A stretch of 64,000 bases of DNA from positions 1-64,000 of the forward strand of contig NZ_JADKSJ010000003.1 of the NCBI RefSeq assembly GCF_015351235.1, in the 5' to 3' direction. Within the stretch, counting starts at the first letter, position 1. Every line of letters begins with the position of its first letter. The DNA is from Plantibacter sp. VKM Ac-2880. GTDB lineage: Bacteria; Actinomycetota; Actinomycetes; Actinomycetales; Microbacteriaceae. Made by a program: the position numbers and the translations under genes. Shown here piece by piece: positions 31,002 through 41,000 of the stretch. Under the pieces are notes generated by a model that was given only the letters and a program-made list of their open reading frames with translations, was not told the DNA's origin and ran no database searches.

Positions 31002-31637
31002 ATGACACGACGACTCACCACTCTCGCGGTGGCCGCCCTCGCGACAACTCTGCTCCTCACCGGCTGCACCACCAACGGCGGCGACAAGCCGGCCCCTTCA
31101 CCCTCGGCATCAGCATCCGCGGCCCCGACGAAGACGGCATCAGAGAACGAGCCCGGACAGATGGAACCGCCCAAGACCGCGTCGGAAGCCATCGCCGTCT
31201 CGAAGGACGCGATCATCGACTTCCTCACCGCCCGCGCGGAGATCATGGAAGACTCCGGCGCCCAACCCGAGCGCATCGCCCCCTACGCCACGGGACCTGC
31301 ACTGGAGCAGCTCAACGGAGAGGCTGCGAGTGTCGCCCAGCTGACCGCCTCGATCAAGGGACTCCCGAAGTGGACGGTCGACACCGCCCAGACCACCGCA
31401 GGATCGATCACCCAGGCAGACGGCACCGTGACCGACAACGGAGTGACCTACATCCGCGGCTGTTTCGACACCAGCACACAGGTGGGCACACGGGCTGATG
31501 GTGGCGAGCTGACCCGCCCGAACCGTCCGAACACGCCCATGGAGTTCCAGGTCCACTACTCACCAGAAGCGAAGTCGTGGCTCGTGTATGCGTTGATTTC
31601 GCTGACTGACAAGGAGGGCGCCCCAGTATGTGGTTGA
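31002..31637 (+). CDS. Lipoprotein of the Tad operon
   Basis: The 211-residue product has a lipoprotein signal with lipobox LLTGC (Cys at about residue 22). A Ser/Pro/Ala-rich linker follows, and a C-terminal domain with two cysteines (RGCFDTS and the last residues APVCG). It would be anchored on the outer face of the membrane. The family is not recognised. It overlaps the next gene by 10 bp, so it is part of the pilus operon. Confidence 0.75.
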   Translation: MTRRLTTLAVAALATTLLLTGCTTNGGDKPAPSPSASASAAPTKTASENEPGQMEPPKTASEAIAVSKDAIIDFLTARAEIMEDSGAQPERIAPYATGPALEQLNGEAASVAQLTASIKGLPKWTVDTAQTTAGSITQADGTVTDNGVTYIRGCFDTSTQVGTRADGGELTRPNRPNTPMEFQVHYSPEAKSWLVYALISLTDKEGAPVCG

Positions 31638-32623
31638 ACAGGACGCGGCGAGCGCGGATAGCGGCGGGCCTCGCTGTCGCTGTTTCCATCGTTCTACTGG
31701 GTGGCGTAGCCCCCGCGGCTGCGGGGAACGGCTGCGAGGAGAATCCGAATCCGTTCTGCGAAGTAGAGGTGCCCAACCCCGGAACCCCGGGCCCCGGCGG
31801 TGGAGATCCCGGCGCAGGTGGAAGCGAAGGCGGTGGGTTCACCCCGGGCCCGACGACATGCTCGTTCAATGGTGCTGAGGTGCCGTGCACGTCGGCCGCT
31901 GGCTCGTGGAATGGCAGCTGCTACGTGGCGCTGCAGGAGCCTCAGCCGACTCCGCCGGCGGGCGGACAGGCGGGTATCGGTGCGTGGTACACATGCACGC
32001 CGTCAGATGCCACCGGTCTCGTCACCACGTTCTGGTCGAACAACCCTCCTCCCGGAGTGGTGACGTACACGCCAGCTCAGGCGGCCTTCCGGTTGGTGCA
32101 GCGGTTCCAGCTCGGACCGATCGATATCGGCATGGCGCCGGCCAGCAAGGTGCACGACGACGACGCCCCTGGCACCGCCCCGTACCGGCGCACCTGGGTC
32201 GGGATCCCCGTGTGGCTCTGGGTCGAGAACCCTCAGCCGCTGACCTGGGGTCCCTACACCGAGACGGCAACGCTCGGCGGTGTCACTGTCACTGCGACTG
32301 CATCGGTGAGCAGCGTCACCTGGACCAGCGACGACGGCAGCAGTGCAACGTGTGGGCTCGGAACCCCATTCGATATCGAGGCGATGCGGGATCAGGCCGC
32401 AGTCGACTCGCCAACCTGTGGGTTCCGGTTCCAGAAGACCTCGGCGAAGGAAGCGGATGGCACCTTCACCGTCACGGCGTCCACTCAGTGGACTGTGGCC
32501 TGGACGGGTGGCGGTACGGACGGGACGCTCGTCGCGCGGAACACGTCAACGTCGGCCGAAGTCACTGTCGGCGAGCTGCAGTCCGTGAACACGCCCAACC
32601 AAGACGGCGACAGGAAGAAGTAA
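31628..32623 (+). CDS. Secreted Cys-containing protein of the Tad operon
   Basis: The 331-residue product has a clear signal peptide (about residues 12-32, ending PAAAG). A Gly/Pro-rich linker follows, then a beta-rich domain with six or more cysteines (for example CSFNGAEVPC and WYTCTPSDA) that probably form disulfides. The function is unknown. It could be a tip or wall-associated pilus component, judging only from its place in the operon. Confidence 0.7.
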   Translation: MWLNRTRRARIAAGLAVAVSIVLLGGVAPAAAGNGCEENPNPFCEVEVPNPGTPGPGGGDPGAGGSEGGGFTPGPTTCSFNGAEVPCTSAAGSWNGSCYVALQEPQPTPPAGGQAGIGAWYTCTPSDATGLVTTFWSNNPPPGVVTYTPAQAAFRLVQRFQLGPIDIGMAPASKVHDDDAPGTAPYRRTWVGIPVWLWVENPQPLTWGPYTETATLGGVTVTATASVSSVTWTSDDGSSATCGLGTPFDIEAMRDQAAVDSPTCGFRFQKTSAKEADGTFTVTASTQWTVAWTGGGTDGTLVARNTSTSAEVTVGELQSVNTPNQDGDRKK

Positions 32624-32625
32624 TC

Positions 32626-35508
32626 ATGCGCAGATTCGTCAACGGAATCGCGTCGCTCATCGCGATCGCAGCTGTCCTCGTCGGAGTGCCGGCCGCGCTG
32701 ATCCTGGTGGCAGGCAACCCGCTGCCGACGCCCGAGCAGTGGTCGAGCATGATGAGCTTCACGCCCGACTACGGGTCTCAGATCCTGCTCACGAAGTTCC
32801 TCCCGTGCATCGCCTGGTTCGCCTGGCTGCTGTTCGCAGTGCCCTTCCTCATTGAGCTGTTCGGTGCCGTGTCGGGGTGGTCTGCTCCTCGTCTGCCCGT
32901 GTTCCGTGGACAGCAGCAGCTCGCTGCCACGCTCATCACCGCCGTCGCTCTGATGTTCGCCGGTGGCCTCGCGATCGGGGGCCCAGCCCCAGCCGCCAAC
33001 GCGAACGAAGCGCACGGCCCCTCGGCATCAACCACAACCGCGGCCCAGGCGCTCGAGGACGCCGTCGAGGACGTCGAGGCGCCAGCGCCGCCGGCAGCCG
33101 CTACTCCGGCGCCAGCGCCGACGGTGGACGAGGAGCGCGTCGTGCAGTCTGGTGACACGCTCTGGGGAATCGCCGAGGAAGAACTCGGGGACGGGAACCG
33201 CTACCCGGACATCGCAGCGGCGTCGAACATCGCTGACCCGTCGTACATCTTGCCCGGGTGGAACGTCACGATCCCGGGCGCGGCAACCGCCGCCCCAGCA
33301 CCGGCACCGACACCCGCGCCGGCGCCTGCGCCGGCCCCGGCCCCGGCCCAGACGCCGGAAGCAGCGACTCCGGATGCTGCGGCCCCCGCAGATGCTCCGG
33401 TCGCCCAGGGGGGCACGGGTGGCGTGGCCGGAGGTGCCGAGCAGGCCGCGACTGCGACACCCTCGCCGTCTTCTTCCGCCACCTCGAGCGGGGTAGGCGA
33501 TGACGCAGCAGACGTCGATGAGATCGACGAGTCCATTCCGCTCCGCACTGCTGGCGGGATCGGCGGGATCCTCGCCGCGGGTCTCCTTGGGGCGCTCGGC
33601 ATGCGCCGCCTCGTGCAGCGTCGACGTCGCAAGACGAACGAGCGCATCGCGATGCCAGACCCCGAGAGCGAGATCTCCTCGATGGAGATGGAGCTGCGGA
33701 TGGTCGAGAACCTCGAGCTCGAGGACATCGACCACGTCATGCGCGGCCTGCAGATCTGGGCAGAGGAAACCGGCACTGCGCTCCCGCACATCCTCGCCGT
33801 CCGCCTCGAGGCCTCCGAGATCGCCCTGTACCTCACCGAGCCGGCCGATCTGCCGGCTCCGTTCGTTCTCGCGGCCGAGGACCGTACTGCGTGGATTGTG
33901 AAGCCCGGAACTGCGATCGCGCCCGTCCGCAAGGTCGTGTCCCCGTACCCGGCGCTGGCGTCCATCGGCACTGACGCTGCAGGTGGCGTGCTCCTCATCG
34001 ACCTCGAGGAGCTCGGTGCTCTCAGTGTCACCGGTGATGAGGAAGTCGCTCGCGGGATCCTCAACGCTCTGTCCGTCGAGCTCGCGGAGAATCCGTGGTC
34101 GGATGAGATCCAGGTGACCCTCGTGGGGATGCCTGCAGGTCTCGCTCGCGACCTCAACGCGTTCCGTGTCAGCCACGTCGACGACGTCGACACGCTCATG
34201 AAGCACATCCGCGCGGATCTCGATCGGCGCGCGGAGATCTTCGCTGAGGACGACCTCGACGGGGCACGCGACGCCCGCGTGACTTCGAACACCAACGAGT
34301 CCTGGGCGCCGCACGTCATCATCCTCGGGGAGGTCCCCGGCGCCGAGGTGCAGGAGGAGCTCGCCGAGCTCGTCGCACGCGTTCCCCGGCTCGGCCTCGC
34401 AACGGTGTCCAATTGGCTGCAGGCCAAGAGCTCCGAGCTGCACGTGGAGTCGAGTGAGCAAGCCACCCTGACCACCGCAGGTGGTCCGCCGCTCCCGTTC
34501 ATCCCTCAGGTTCTGATGGGACGTGAGCTGGAACTGATCCACGGCATGTTCGCCACCACCACCGCCCCGGCCGCTCCTGCTCCCGCTCCGCTCGTCGAGG
34601 TCGAGGTCGAGGCGCACGATGTCGTCCCTGAGGCCGTCACCGGCGCGGAGACGCCTGCAGAGGCGTTCCCAGTCCCAGAGGGCCGGGAAGCAGAGGTCGA
34701 GACGGAGGCGGCGTTTGACGGCGCGTCCGATGACGACGTCGACAACGCCGCAGCTTCGTCAGCGCCGGACTGGATCCCGCCGTACGTGAGGATCCTCGGT
34801 CCCGTCGACGTCAGTCCCTTGGCAGACCCTGACGCCATGCCGGAACGCGGTCCTGAGGTCATGGCCTACCTGGCTCTCAACTCGCCCGTGAGCGGCGCCA
34901 CCTTCGGCGCGGACTTCTACCCGAACTCCAAGTCGCAATCCAACAGCCTCCGCCAGGGAGTCAAGCGCGTGCGCAATGGCATCGGCCGGGCTCCTGACGG
35001 TGAGAGCCTGATTCCGGAGAACAACGCCCGCAAGGGATACCGCATCCACGACGCCGTCCGCAGCGACTGGGGCGACTTCAAGCAGCTCATCGGCCCCGAC
35101 CTGCGGAAGACGTCCAACGACGACCTGGTGGCGGCCCTGCGCCTCGTGCGCGGCCAGCCCTTCGCCGGTGTCAACACGCAGCGCTGGTGGCACTGGATCG
35201 GGATCCACCAGGAGACCATGATCGCCGAGATCCTCGACGCCGCGGACGAACTCGGCCGACGCGCACTCGAGAACGAGGACGTCATGCAGACCCGGTTCGC
35301 CGCGAAGGTCTCGCAGACGGTCGAACCGGCCGCCGAATCAGGCTGGCGCAACGAGATGCGCGCCGCTTGGCTTTCCAGGGACATCGCCGAGTTCCAGACC
35401 ATCGTCACGAAGCTGAACTCCTTCCTGGACAGCTTCGACGACGACTACGACATGGAGCCCGAAACCCAGGAACTCGTCGCCGAAGCTATGGCAGACCTGC
35501 AGCGATGA
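32626..35508 (+). CDS. Large membrane protein with LysM domain and BTAD/SARP-like C-terminus
   Basis: The 960-residue product has three N-terminal hydrophobic helices (about residues 8-28, 62-86, 103-123). An external LysM domain follows at about 170-220 (VQSGDTLWGIAEEELGDGNRY) and then an Ala/Pro linker. A further helix at about 311-330 precedes a long cytosolic part. The C-terminal region (about 725-955) resembles the winged helix plus helical bundle of BTAD/SARP regulators (YLALNSPVSGATFGADFYP, then VKRVRNGIG). It may sense the wall from the membrane and act in the cytosol. The frame upstream of 32626 is a shadow. Confidence 0.75.
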   Translation: MRRFVNGIASLIAIAAVLVGVPAALILVAGNPLPTPEQWSSMMSFTPDYGSQILLTKFLPCIAWFAWLLFAVPFLIELFGAVSGWSAPRLPVFRGQQQLAATLITAVALMFAGGLAIGGPAPAANANEAHGPSASTTTAAQALEDAVEDVEAPAPPAAATPAPAPTVDEERVVQSGDTLWGIAEEELGDGNRYPDIAAASNIADPSYILPGWNVTIPGAATAAPAPAPTPAPAPAPAPAPAQTPEAATPDAAAPADAPVAQGGTGGVAGGAEQAATATPSPSSSATSSGVGDDAADVDEIDESIPLRTAGGIGGILAAGLLGALGMRRLVQRRRRKTNERIAMPDPESEISSMEMELRMVENLELEDIDHVMRGLQIWAEETGTALPHILAVRLEASEIALYLTEPADLPAPFVLAAEDRTAWIVKPGTAIAPVRKVVSPYPALASIGTDAAGGVLLIDLEELGALSVTGDEEVARGILNALSVELAENPWSDEIQVTLVGMPAGLARDLNAFRVSHVDDVDTLMKHIRADLDRRAEIFAEDDLDGARDARVTSNTNESWAPHVIILGEVPGAEVQEELAELVARVPRLGLATVSNWLQAKSSELHVESSEQATLTTAGGPPLPFIPQVLMGRELELIHGMFATTTAPAAPAPAPLVEVEVEAHDVVPEAVTGAETPAEAFPVPEGREAEVETEAAFDGASDDDVDNAAASSAPDWIPPYVRILGPVDVSPLADPDAMPERGPEVMAYLALNSPVSGATFGADFYPNSKSQSNSLRQGVKRVRNGIGRAPDGESLIPENNARKGYRIHDAVRSDWGDFKQLIGPDLRKTSNDDLVAALRLVRGQPFAGVNTQRWWHWIGIHQETMIAEILDAADELGRRALENEDVMQTRFAAKVSQTVEPAAESGWRNEMRAAWLSRDIAEFQTIVTKLNSFLDSFDDDYDMEPETQELVAEAMADLQR

Positions 35509-36086
35509 CTGCCGCCACCGCCGCCGTTCGTCGGAGATCGCTGCAGCCTGCGGCCGTCTCCGGCGCAGCGGCTGCGGTCTCGGCAATCCTCGCCGCGGTG
35601 CTCCTGCCTCTCGGCCTGGCGCCCGTGTACGTCGCCACCTCGACGTCGGCAATCGTGGCCCTCGCGATCGCTGCAGCCGTGATTGACGCACGCAGCCGGC
35701 GCCTTCCCAACGCGCTCGTTGCCCCGATCGGGGCCCTCGCCCTTGTTCAAGCCGTCGCGCTTTCGCTCGAGCGAGGGCACCCGTCGACACTCGGCGCGGC
35801 GGTGATCGCTGCAGTCGTGCTCGGGATCCTCTACGCGGCCATGGCGTTCGCAGGGTGGATCGGCGTGGGTGACGTCAAGTTCATATTCGTTCTCGGGCTG
35901 TTCATCGGTACGTTCGTGGGATCAGCCGCGATCGCGATCGCACCACTGGCGATCCTTCTGGCAAGCGCCCACCGAGGCCTCGCAGCGCTTCTCGGCCGGG
36001 AGACAACACAGCGACTCCCGCACGGCCCCACGATCCTCATCGCGGCCGCGGTAGTCGCGTCATTCATCCCGCTCGGGTTGGTCTAG
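35505..36086 (+). CDS. A24-family prepilin peptidase (CpaA/TadV-like)
   Basis: The 193-residue product is a polytopic membrane aspartic peptidase that cleaves prepilin leaders. Both catalytic motifs are present: Asp in AAAVIDARSRRLPN, near residue 62, and GVGDVKF, near residue 121. It has about six hydrophobic helices. It is the last gene of the Tad operon and its ATG overlaps the previous stop by 4 bp. The short size matches CpaA/TadV types without a methylase domain. Confidence 0.85.
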   Translation: MTAATAAVRRRSLQPAAVSGAAAAVSAILAAVLLPLGLAPVYVATSTSAIVALAIAAAVIDARSRRLPNALVAPIGALALVQAVALSLERGHPSTLGAAVIAAVVLGILYAAMAFAGWIGVGDVKFIFVLGLFIGTFVGSAAIAIAPLAILLASAHRGLAALLGRETTQRLPHGPTILIAAAVVASFIPLGLV

Positions 36087-36375
36087 GGGCCAGCTGACTT
36101 CGTTGGCCGTCGCGGGTTGAGCGGCACGCGGTGCACCGCCTGTGCAGAAGCGTCGGCCGCAGTTGATCCGATCTGCACAGGCGCTACACGGTCAATGGGG
36201 TGGGTCTGGACGCATATGCAGTCCCCAACCTCGACTGGAGCAGACCCCAACTCAGCGGGTCCATCGCTACAAGGTCATCCGGTGACAACAGCGACGAAGG
36301 GCATATCGCGCGCCGACGACGGATTAGGTGATAGTGGTGCCACGCTCACTGCCTATCACGCCCTATCATTGTCGA
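36087..36375. other. Gap before lsr2 with remnant and promoter
   Basis: At about 36155-36190 this holds a fragment that matches, on the same strand, the sequence around 37979-38010 (shared core ATCCGATCTGCAC, GGCGCTAC), apparently a stray copy of a gene start. At 36328-36369 lie GTGATAG, CTATCAC and CTATCAT words, and a TATCAT box ends exactly 6 bases before the lsr2 ATG. No gene seen. Confidence 0.5.
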
Positions 36376-36729
36376 ATGGCTATCAAAACTACGACCACGT
36401 TCATCGATGACTTCGATAACTCGGAGCTTGACCCAAACGTAAAGCCCACGACATTTGCGCTCAACGGCACAACCTACGAAATCGACCTGAACGAGAAGAA
36501 TGCGGCGGCGCTCGCGGATGCGCTCGAACCTTTCATCGCAAAGGCGCGTCCCATTCGCGCATCACGTGGGTCGTCTAAGGGTGGTTCCAAGAGCGCTGGG
36601 TCGAATGCCGCTCGACTCGGGAAAATCCGTGACTGGGCTGCGTCAAACGGACATAACGTGAGCAGCCGAGGGCGCATCCCGGCGGTCGTCGTCGAAGCAT
36701 ACGAAACGGCCACCGGCGACCGAAGCTGA
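36376..36729 (+). CDS. lsr2: Lsr2-family nucleoid-associated silencer
   Basis: The 117-residue product binds and silences AT-rich, horizontally acquired DNA. The N-terminal dimerisation region has the family pattern ([11 protein letters not shown], then [20 protein letters not shown]). The C-terminal DNA-binding domain has [19 protein letters not shown], with the RGR AT-hook-like motif. It is full length. The promoter is probably leaderless (TATCAT plus 6 bases). An inverted pair GTGATAG/CTATCAC at the promoter could be an autoregulatory site. A strong terminator follows. Confidence 0.9.
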   Translation: MAIKTTTTFIDDFDNSELDPNVKPTTFALNGTTYEIDLNEKNAAALADALEPFIAKARPIRASRGSSKGGSKSAGSNAARLGKIRDWAASNGHNVSSRGRIPAVVVEAYETATGDRS

Positions 36730-36746
36730 TCCCATAGAAACCGCCG

Positions 36747-36784
36747 GACGCCGTGACTTTCCTGCAAGTCACGGCGTCTTTCTG
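36747..36784 (+). terminator. Terminator after lsr2
   Basis: A perfect 13-bp stem (36747-36759 and 36766-36778, loop TCCTGC) is followed by a T-rich run starting TTTCTG. This is a standard Rho-independent terminator. Confidence 0.85.
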
Positions 36785-36862
36785 TCTCTTGCATGCCCAA
36801 TTTCCACCGTGGGCCGTCGAACCAATGTCGCCGGTCGATCAGGAAGAGAGAAGGTTGGGTGC

Positions 36863-36990
36863 ATGGATGAGAATGCGGTCGTGCAGCTGGCCCGTGAGAT
36901 TGCTGCACGCGCGCACGACGGCCAGGTTGACAAGACGGGGCACCCCTACATCGAGCACCCCGAGCGAGTGGCCGCACGGGTCTCGACCCC
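36863..36990 (+). pseudogene. Truncated HD-domain (p)ppGpp hydrolase-like gene
   Basis: From the ATG at 36863 the frame starts with ENAVVQLAREIAARAHDGQ, then VDKTGHPYIEHPERVAARV. This is the characteristic beginning of small HD-domain hydrolases of the RelA/SpoT type (IEHP motif included). After about 42 residues the similarity stops and the frame runs into a terminator and the next gene. Only the first part of the HD domain is left. Confidence 0.65.
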
Positions 36991-37020
36991 GTTCGCCGAG
37001 GCGCGTATTTCAGTCGGTAG

Positions 37021-37029
37021 TTATCCACA
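37021..37029 (+). promoter_or_regulatory. Perfect DnaA box
   Basis: TTATCCACA, identical to the consensus and to the box in the rep gene. It stands alone at the breakpoint after the HD-domain remnant, directly before a terminator hairpin. It may be left over from another origin or be chance. Confidence 0.35.
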
Positions 37030-37032
37030 GGC

Positions 37033-37059
37033 GGGGCGGCTTTCGAGCCGCCCCGTTTT
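37033..37059 (+). terminator. Rho-independent terminator
   Basis: An 8-bp GC stem (GGGGCGGC/GCCGCCCC, loop TTTCGA) is followed by GTTTTC. It probably belonged to the truncated gene upstream and now isolates the small gene at 37107. Confidence 0.75.
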
Positions 37060-37106
37060 CGTGCCCGGCACCCGCGTCAGTCTATGCGCACCGGTAGGGT
37101 CGAATC

Positions 37107-37289
37107 ATGAAGAACACACTGGTCGTCGTCGCTCTCACGTCCATGTTCGTGTCCCTGGTGCTTCGGCTTGTGTGGCCGCAGGTGGAATTCCTCGCCGGGC
37201 TATCTCTCGCGCTGCAGATCGCTGGAATCCTTCTTCTCGTGATCTACATCGCCGGGTACGTGCGTGGCCGCGCACGATCACGGGCCTGA
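37107..37289 (+). CDS. Small membrane protein
   Basis: The 60-residue product is almost entirely two hydrophobic helices (about residues 3-23 and 28-50), with a basic RGRARSRA tail. The family is unknown. TAGGGT at 37095-37100 sits exactly 6 bases before the ATG, a leaderless promoter pattern shared with other genes here, which supports it as real. Confidence 0.55.
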   Translation: MKNTLVVVALTSMFVSLVLRLVWPQVEFLAGLSLALQIAGILLLVIYIAGYVRGRARSRA

Positions 37290-37321
37290 GACACCAACCG
37301 CCGCATCAGTACCGCCGAAGA

Positions 37322-37711
37322 TCAAGCTCCGACGAAGTAGCTGTCCGGAAGGAGTTCCCGGATCGGCCGCATCACGGGTCCATCCCCACCGGGGACCACG
37401 ACCAGGATGTTGGGGTGCTGGTCAAGAAGTACCTGCCTGCAACGCCCGCAAGGAGGTATCAGCCCGCGTCCGCGGTCGCCGGCTGCAGCGATTGTGAGGA
37501 GCTGGGTTGCTCCTGCCGTCGCGGCCACACCGAGCGCTACGAGCTCCGCGCAGGGACCGCCGTTGAAGTGGTAGACGTTCACTGCCTGGTGCACCCGACC
37601 ATTCAAATCCATGACAGCCGCCGCGACCGTGTGGTTCGGATTGTCACCGAGGGTCCGAGCTAGCGCCTCGGCCGCGTCGATGACCTGTTGTTGAGCTTCG
37701 AGTGGTTGCAC
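37322..37711 (-). CDS. Cytidine/blasticidin deaminase-like enzyme
   Basis: The 129-residue product has the zinc-binding pattern of the cytidine deaminase fold: CAE in NGGPCAELVAL (zinc Cys and catalytic Glu), and PCGRC with two more Cys. Use of Cys rather than His in the first motif is typical of small tetrameric CDA and blasticidin-S deaminases. It probably deaminates cytidine or a nucleoside analogue in the cytosol. It starts with GTG. Confidence 0.75.
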   Translation of the reverse strand: MQPLEAQQQVIDAAEALARTLGDNPNHTVAAAVMDLNGRVHQAVNVYHFNGGPCAELVALGVAATAGATQLLTIAAAGDRGRGLIPPCGRCRQVLLDQHPNILVVVPGGDGPVMRPIRELLPDSYFVGA

Positions 37712-37741
37712 AAGGGGTCACCGTAGCAGGGGACCTTCGCT

Positions 37742-38002
37742 TCAGTCTTTCGAGTGTCCTACGGGCACCGGGGCAAGAATGGCGCGCCGTGCATCGACAT
37801 TGTGCGCGACGAATTGCGCCGTTGATGACCAGAAGTCACCATGCCCTTCGAGGAACATCGTCGCCCAGGGTTCGCGGCCGCGAGCGTGAGAATCGCGAAG
37901 CAGCGCGTGCATCGACTGAGTCCGCTGGACGATCGCATCCGGCAGCGCAGTCCGAAGCTTCGCAGTCCATCGAGTGCCGGCCGCGGTGCATCCGATCTGC
38001 AC
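37742..38002 (-). CDS. Small unknown protein downstream of dnaE2
   Basis: The 86-residue product (VQIGCTAAGTRW start, with WATMFLEGHGDFW) is soluble and not recognised. It begins with GTG 5 bases after the dnaE2 stop and is probably co-transcribed with it. A fragment of the same start, with flanking bases, occurs at about 36155-36190. That suggests the start region has been duplicated or left behind by recombination. Confidence 0.45.
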   Translation of the reverse strand: MQIGCTAAGTRWTAKLRTALPDAIVQRTQSMHALLRDSHARGREPWATMFLEGHGDFWSSTAQFVAHNVDARRAILAPVPVGHSKD

Positions 38003-38007
38003 GGGCG

Positions 38008-41000
38008 CTACGCCGTTCTCGCCGTCTTCCGACGCAGAGGAGTGACCTCAGCGAGCGTTGCGCCGCGGTCGGCGTGCTCGCGCTGGACGTGGAGCAAGTC
38101 CCACGCTGCGTCTCCGGTGACCGACACCCCTCGGGCGCCCGAGCGGCGGGTCTTGCCGCGAACGAGCATGTACTGCGTCTGGAATACTCCCGACCCGATC
38201 TGTTCCTGGACATCGTGGAAGAACACCACGTTGGACACCGGCCCTGTGCCGTCATCGAGTGAGACGAAGACGACACGTTTGCCGCCGCGCATCGGTGGCG
38301 TGTTGGTGGCCCGTCGAACGCCAGCGATGATGACCTCGGTGCCGCCGGGCAGGCTTCCAAGATCTCGTGCCGGCGTCACCTGCAGCTCCCGGAACAGGGG
38401 ATAGAACCGCTCCATCTGATGCCGGTTCACCGCCAGACGCATCTCCTGCAGTTCAAGGTCCGTCTGCGTGCGGCCGCGCAGTTGCAGGGAAGTGACCGTG
38501 CTGCGATCGGGCAACGGGAGGTCGAGATCGAACGCGAGCTGCGTGGTCGGCACGTGCTGCGCCTTCGTTGTCACGCCTGCCAGGTGTGCGAGGAGCTCGT
38601 GCCGGCGGCGCGGCTGGTACTCGATGAAGGCATCCAGTGCGCCCACGCGTGCGAGGGACTCCATGGTGGTGCGCCTGGGTCTGACGCGATCGCGGAAGTC
38701 CTGCAGTGATGAGAACGGCTGATGCTGGACGATGCGGTCCCGTTCGACGTGGCTGCTGCCAACGACTTCCCCCAGCGCCATCCGGACTCCGAGACGTCCA
38801 TGCGTGGCGGCTTGCTCGACGAGGTACTCGTGGGTCGAGTGCTGCACGTCGATCGGGAGGATTGGCACGTCGAGGTGTCGGGCCTCGGCGAGGATGAGGT
38901 CCTTTGGCCACATTCCGGGATCGTGGGTGAGGAGCCCGGCCATGAACTCGGCGGGGTGATGCTGTTTGAGCCAGGCTGATTGGTACGTGGGAAGCGCGAA
39001 GGCGGCGCCGTGTGCTTTCGCGAACCCGAACGAGCCGAAGCCGGCGAGGATCCGCCACGCCTTCTCGATGACTGCGTCGGGGAAGCCGCGTTCGAATGCC
39101 TTCCCGCGCACGAATGCTTCGATGCCGGCGAGACGGCCGCGGTCGGCGAGCTGGCGCCGCAGGACGTCTGCGGTTCCGAGCCCGCACCCTGTGAGCTCGT
39201 CGATGATTCGCATCACCTGCTCATGGAAGATCACCACCCCACGGGTCTCCTGCAGGATCCTCCGCAGCCTCGGGTGCAGGTAGTCGGGCATCGTCTCGCC
39301 GTGCCGCGCCTGCAGGTACTGCAGCGGCATGTTGTTCTGCATCGGTCCAGGCCGGAAGAGAGAGATCTCCACGGTGAGGTCGTTGAAGACCTCAGGTTGC
39401 AGCTTGCCGACGAGTTCCATCTGCCCGGGCGATTCAAGCTGGAACACACCGAGCGTGCGGGTTGATCGGAGGAGCTCGTAGGTCGGCTCGTCGTCGAGGG
39501 GAAGGGCGTCCAGCTCGATCCGGTCGCCAGTGATCCGCTCGTGCTCCTTGACCGCGTGTGCCATCGCGGATTGCATCCGGACGCCCAACACGTCGAGCTT
39601 GATGAGTCCCATGTTGTCCATGTCGTGCTTGTCGTACTGGCTCATCGGCAGCCCCATCCCGGACATCTGTGTCGGGGTTCGGTCGAGGAGGCTCGCATCC
39701 GAGAGGATCACTCCGCACGGGTGCATGCTCACGTGTCGGGGGAGTCGATCGAGGCGTTCTGTCACGTCGACGAGGAGATCGAGCTCGCGAGATTCACGGA
39801 CGGCGTCGGCGAGGCCGGCGAGCTCTGGTTTGTCTCGGAGCGCGTCGCGGAACTCGCGGGCGTTGAACCGCCACATCTGCTTCGCGATGACGTCGATGGT
39901 CTCTTCGTTCATCCCCAGCGCCAGGCCGGCATCGCGGACGGCACCCCTGGATCGGTAGGCGTTCGTCATCGACATCAGCGTCGCGCGGTCGGCACCGAAC
40001 TCCTGCACCAGTCTGTGATTGACGTCGTGCCGGCGGGCCGATTCGACGTCGAGGTCGATGTCCGGCATGTTCGGCCGTTCGAGTGCGATGAATCGCTCGA
40101 CGATCAGCCCATTGCTGATCGGCTCGACTGACGAGGTGTGGAGGGCGTAGTTGAGAACCGACCCGACGCCAGACCCGCGTGCCTGAATGCGGATGCCCAT
40201 GCTGCGAATGATGTCCGCGGCCTTCGCCACGGTGAGGAAGTACGACGGCATGCCGAGCTGCTCGACGAGTCGCATCTCGTGTGTCAGGGCTCGGTGAGCA
40301 TCGTCCAGGGATGGCATGCCCGGACGGTCGTATCTCTCGTCGACGCCGGCGCGAGCTCGTTCCCACAGCGCCACCAGCGGATCGCCCGAGATCCCGATCA
40401 CGGACGCTTCCGGCATCCGGGGGCGTTTCCAGCCGACGTCGCTCACCGGGTCGAGGGCGCAACGCTCAGCGAGGCGTTCTGTCACGGTCAGTAGCTGCTG
40501 CACTGCGCCAGGGCTGTGCGAGCCAGCGTCGACGACCATGCGCGCGATCTGCTCCATCTCCAGAGCGGGTTTCAGCCAGGCTTGTCCGTTCGCCTGCAGC
40601 TGCTCGCCCGGCGTGAGTGCGTCCAGTGGTTGGAGGTGCCTGACCGCGTCGAGAAGGTCCGCAGTGGCCGCCTCCTCCGGGACACCGTAGCGAACGGCGT
40701 TGGTCAGGACTGCCGGGATGCCCGCCGATTCGGCGAGCCCGAGCATCCGGGTGGCCGGCGCGAGACTGCCGCGACCCTGTTCTGTGAGGTGGCACACCAC
40801 CTCGAGCATCAAGTGGCCGGCGGGGATGACCTGGCGCCACGATTCCAGGGCCCTCCGCGCACCCTCGCCATCCCGCGCGGCGATCGCTACGCCCACATCG
40901 GATTCCGGGCCGAGGAGCACCGTGAGTTGAGGATCCTCGGACAGCAGAGCCCCGAGGCGCGTCCTGGTCAGTGCAGGATGCTTGGCGTGTGTGTGCGCGT

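Noticed and set aside
33060-33400. Possible short tandem repeats (CCGGCGCC-like)
   Set aside because: They only encode the Ala/Pro linker of the LysM protein and have no regular period, so not a CRISPR or regulatory array.
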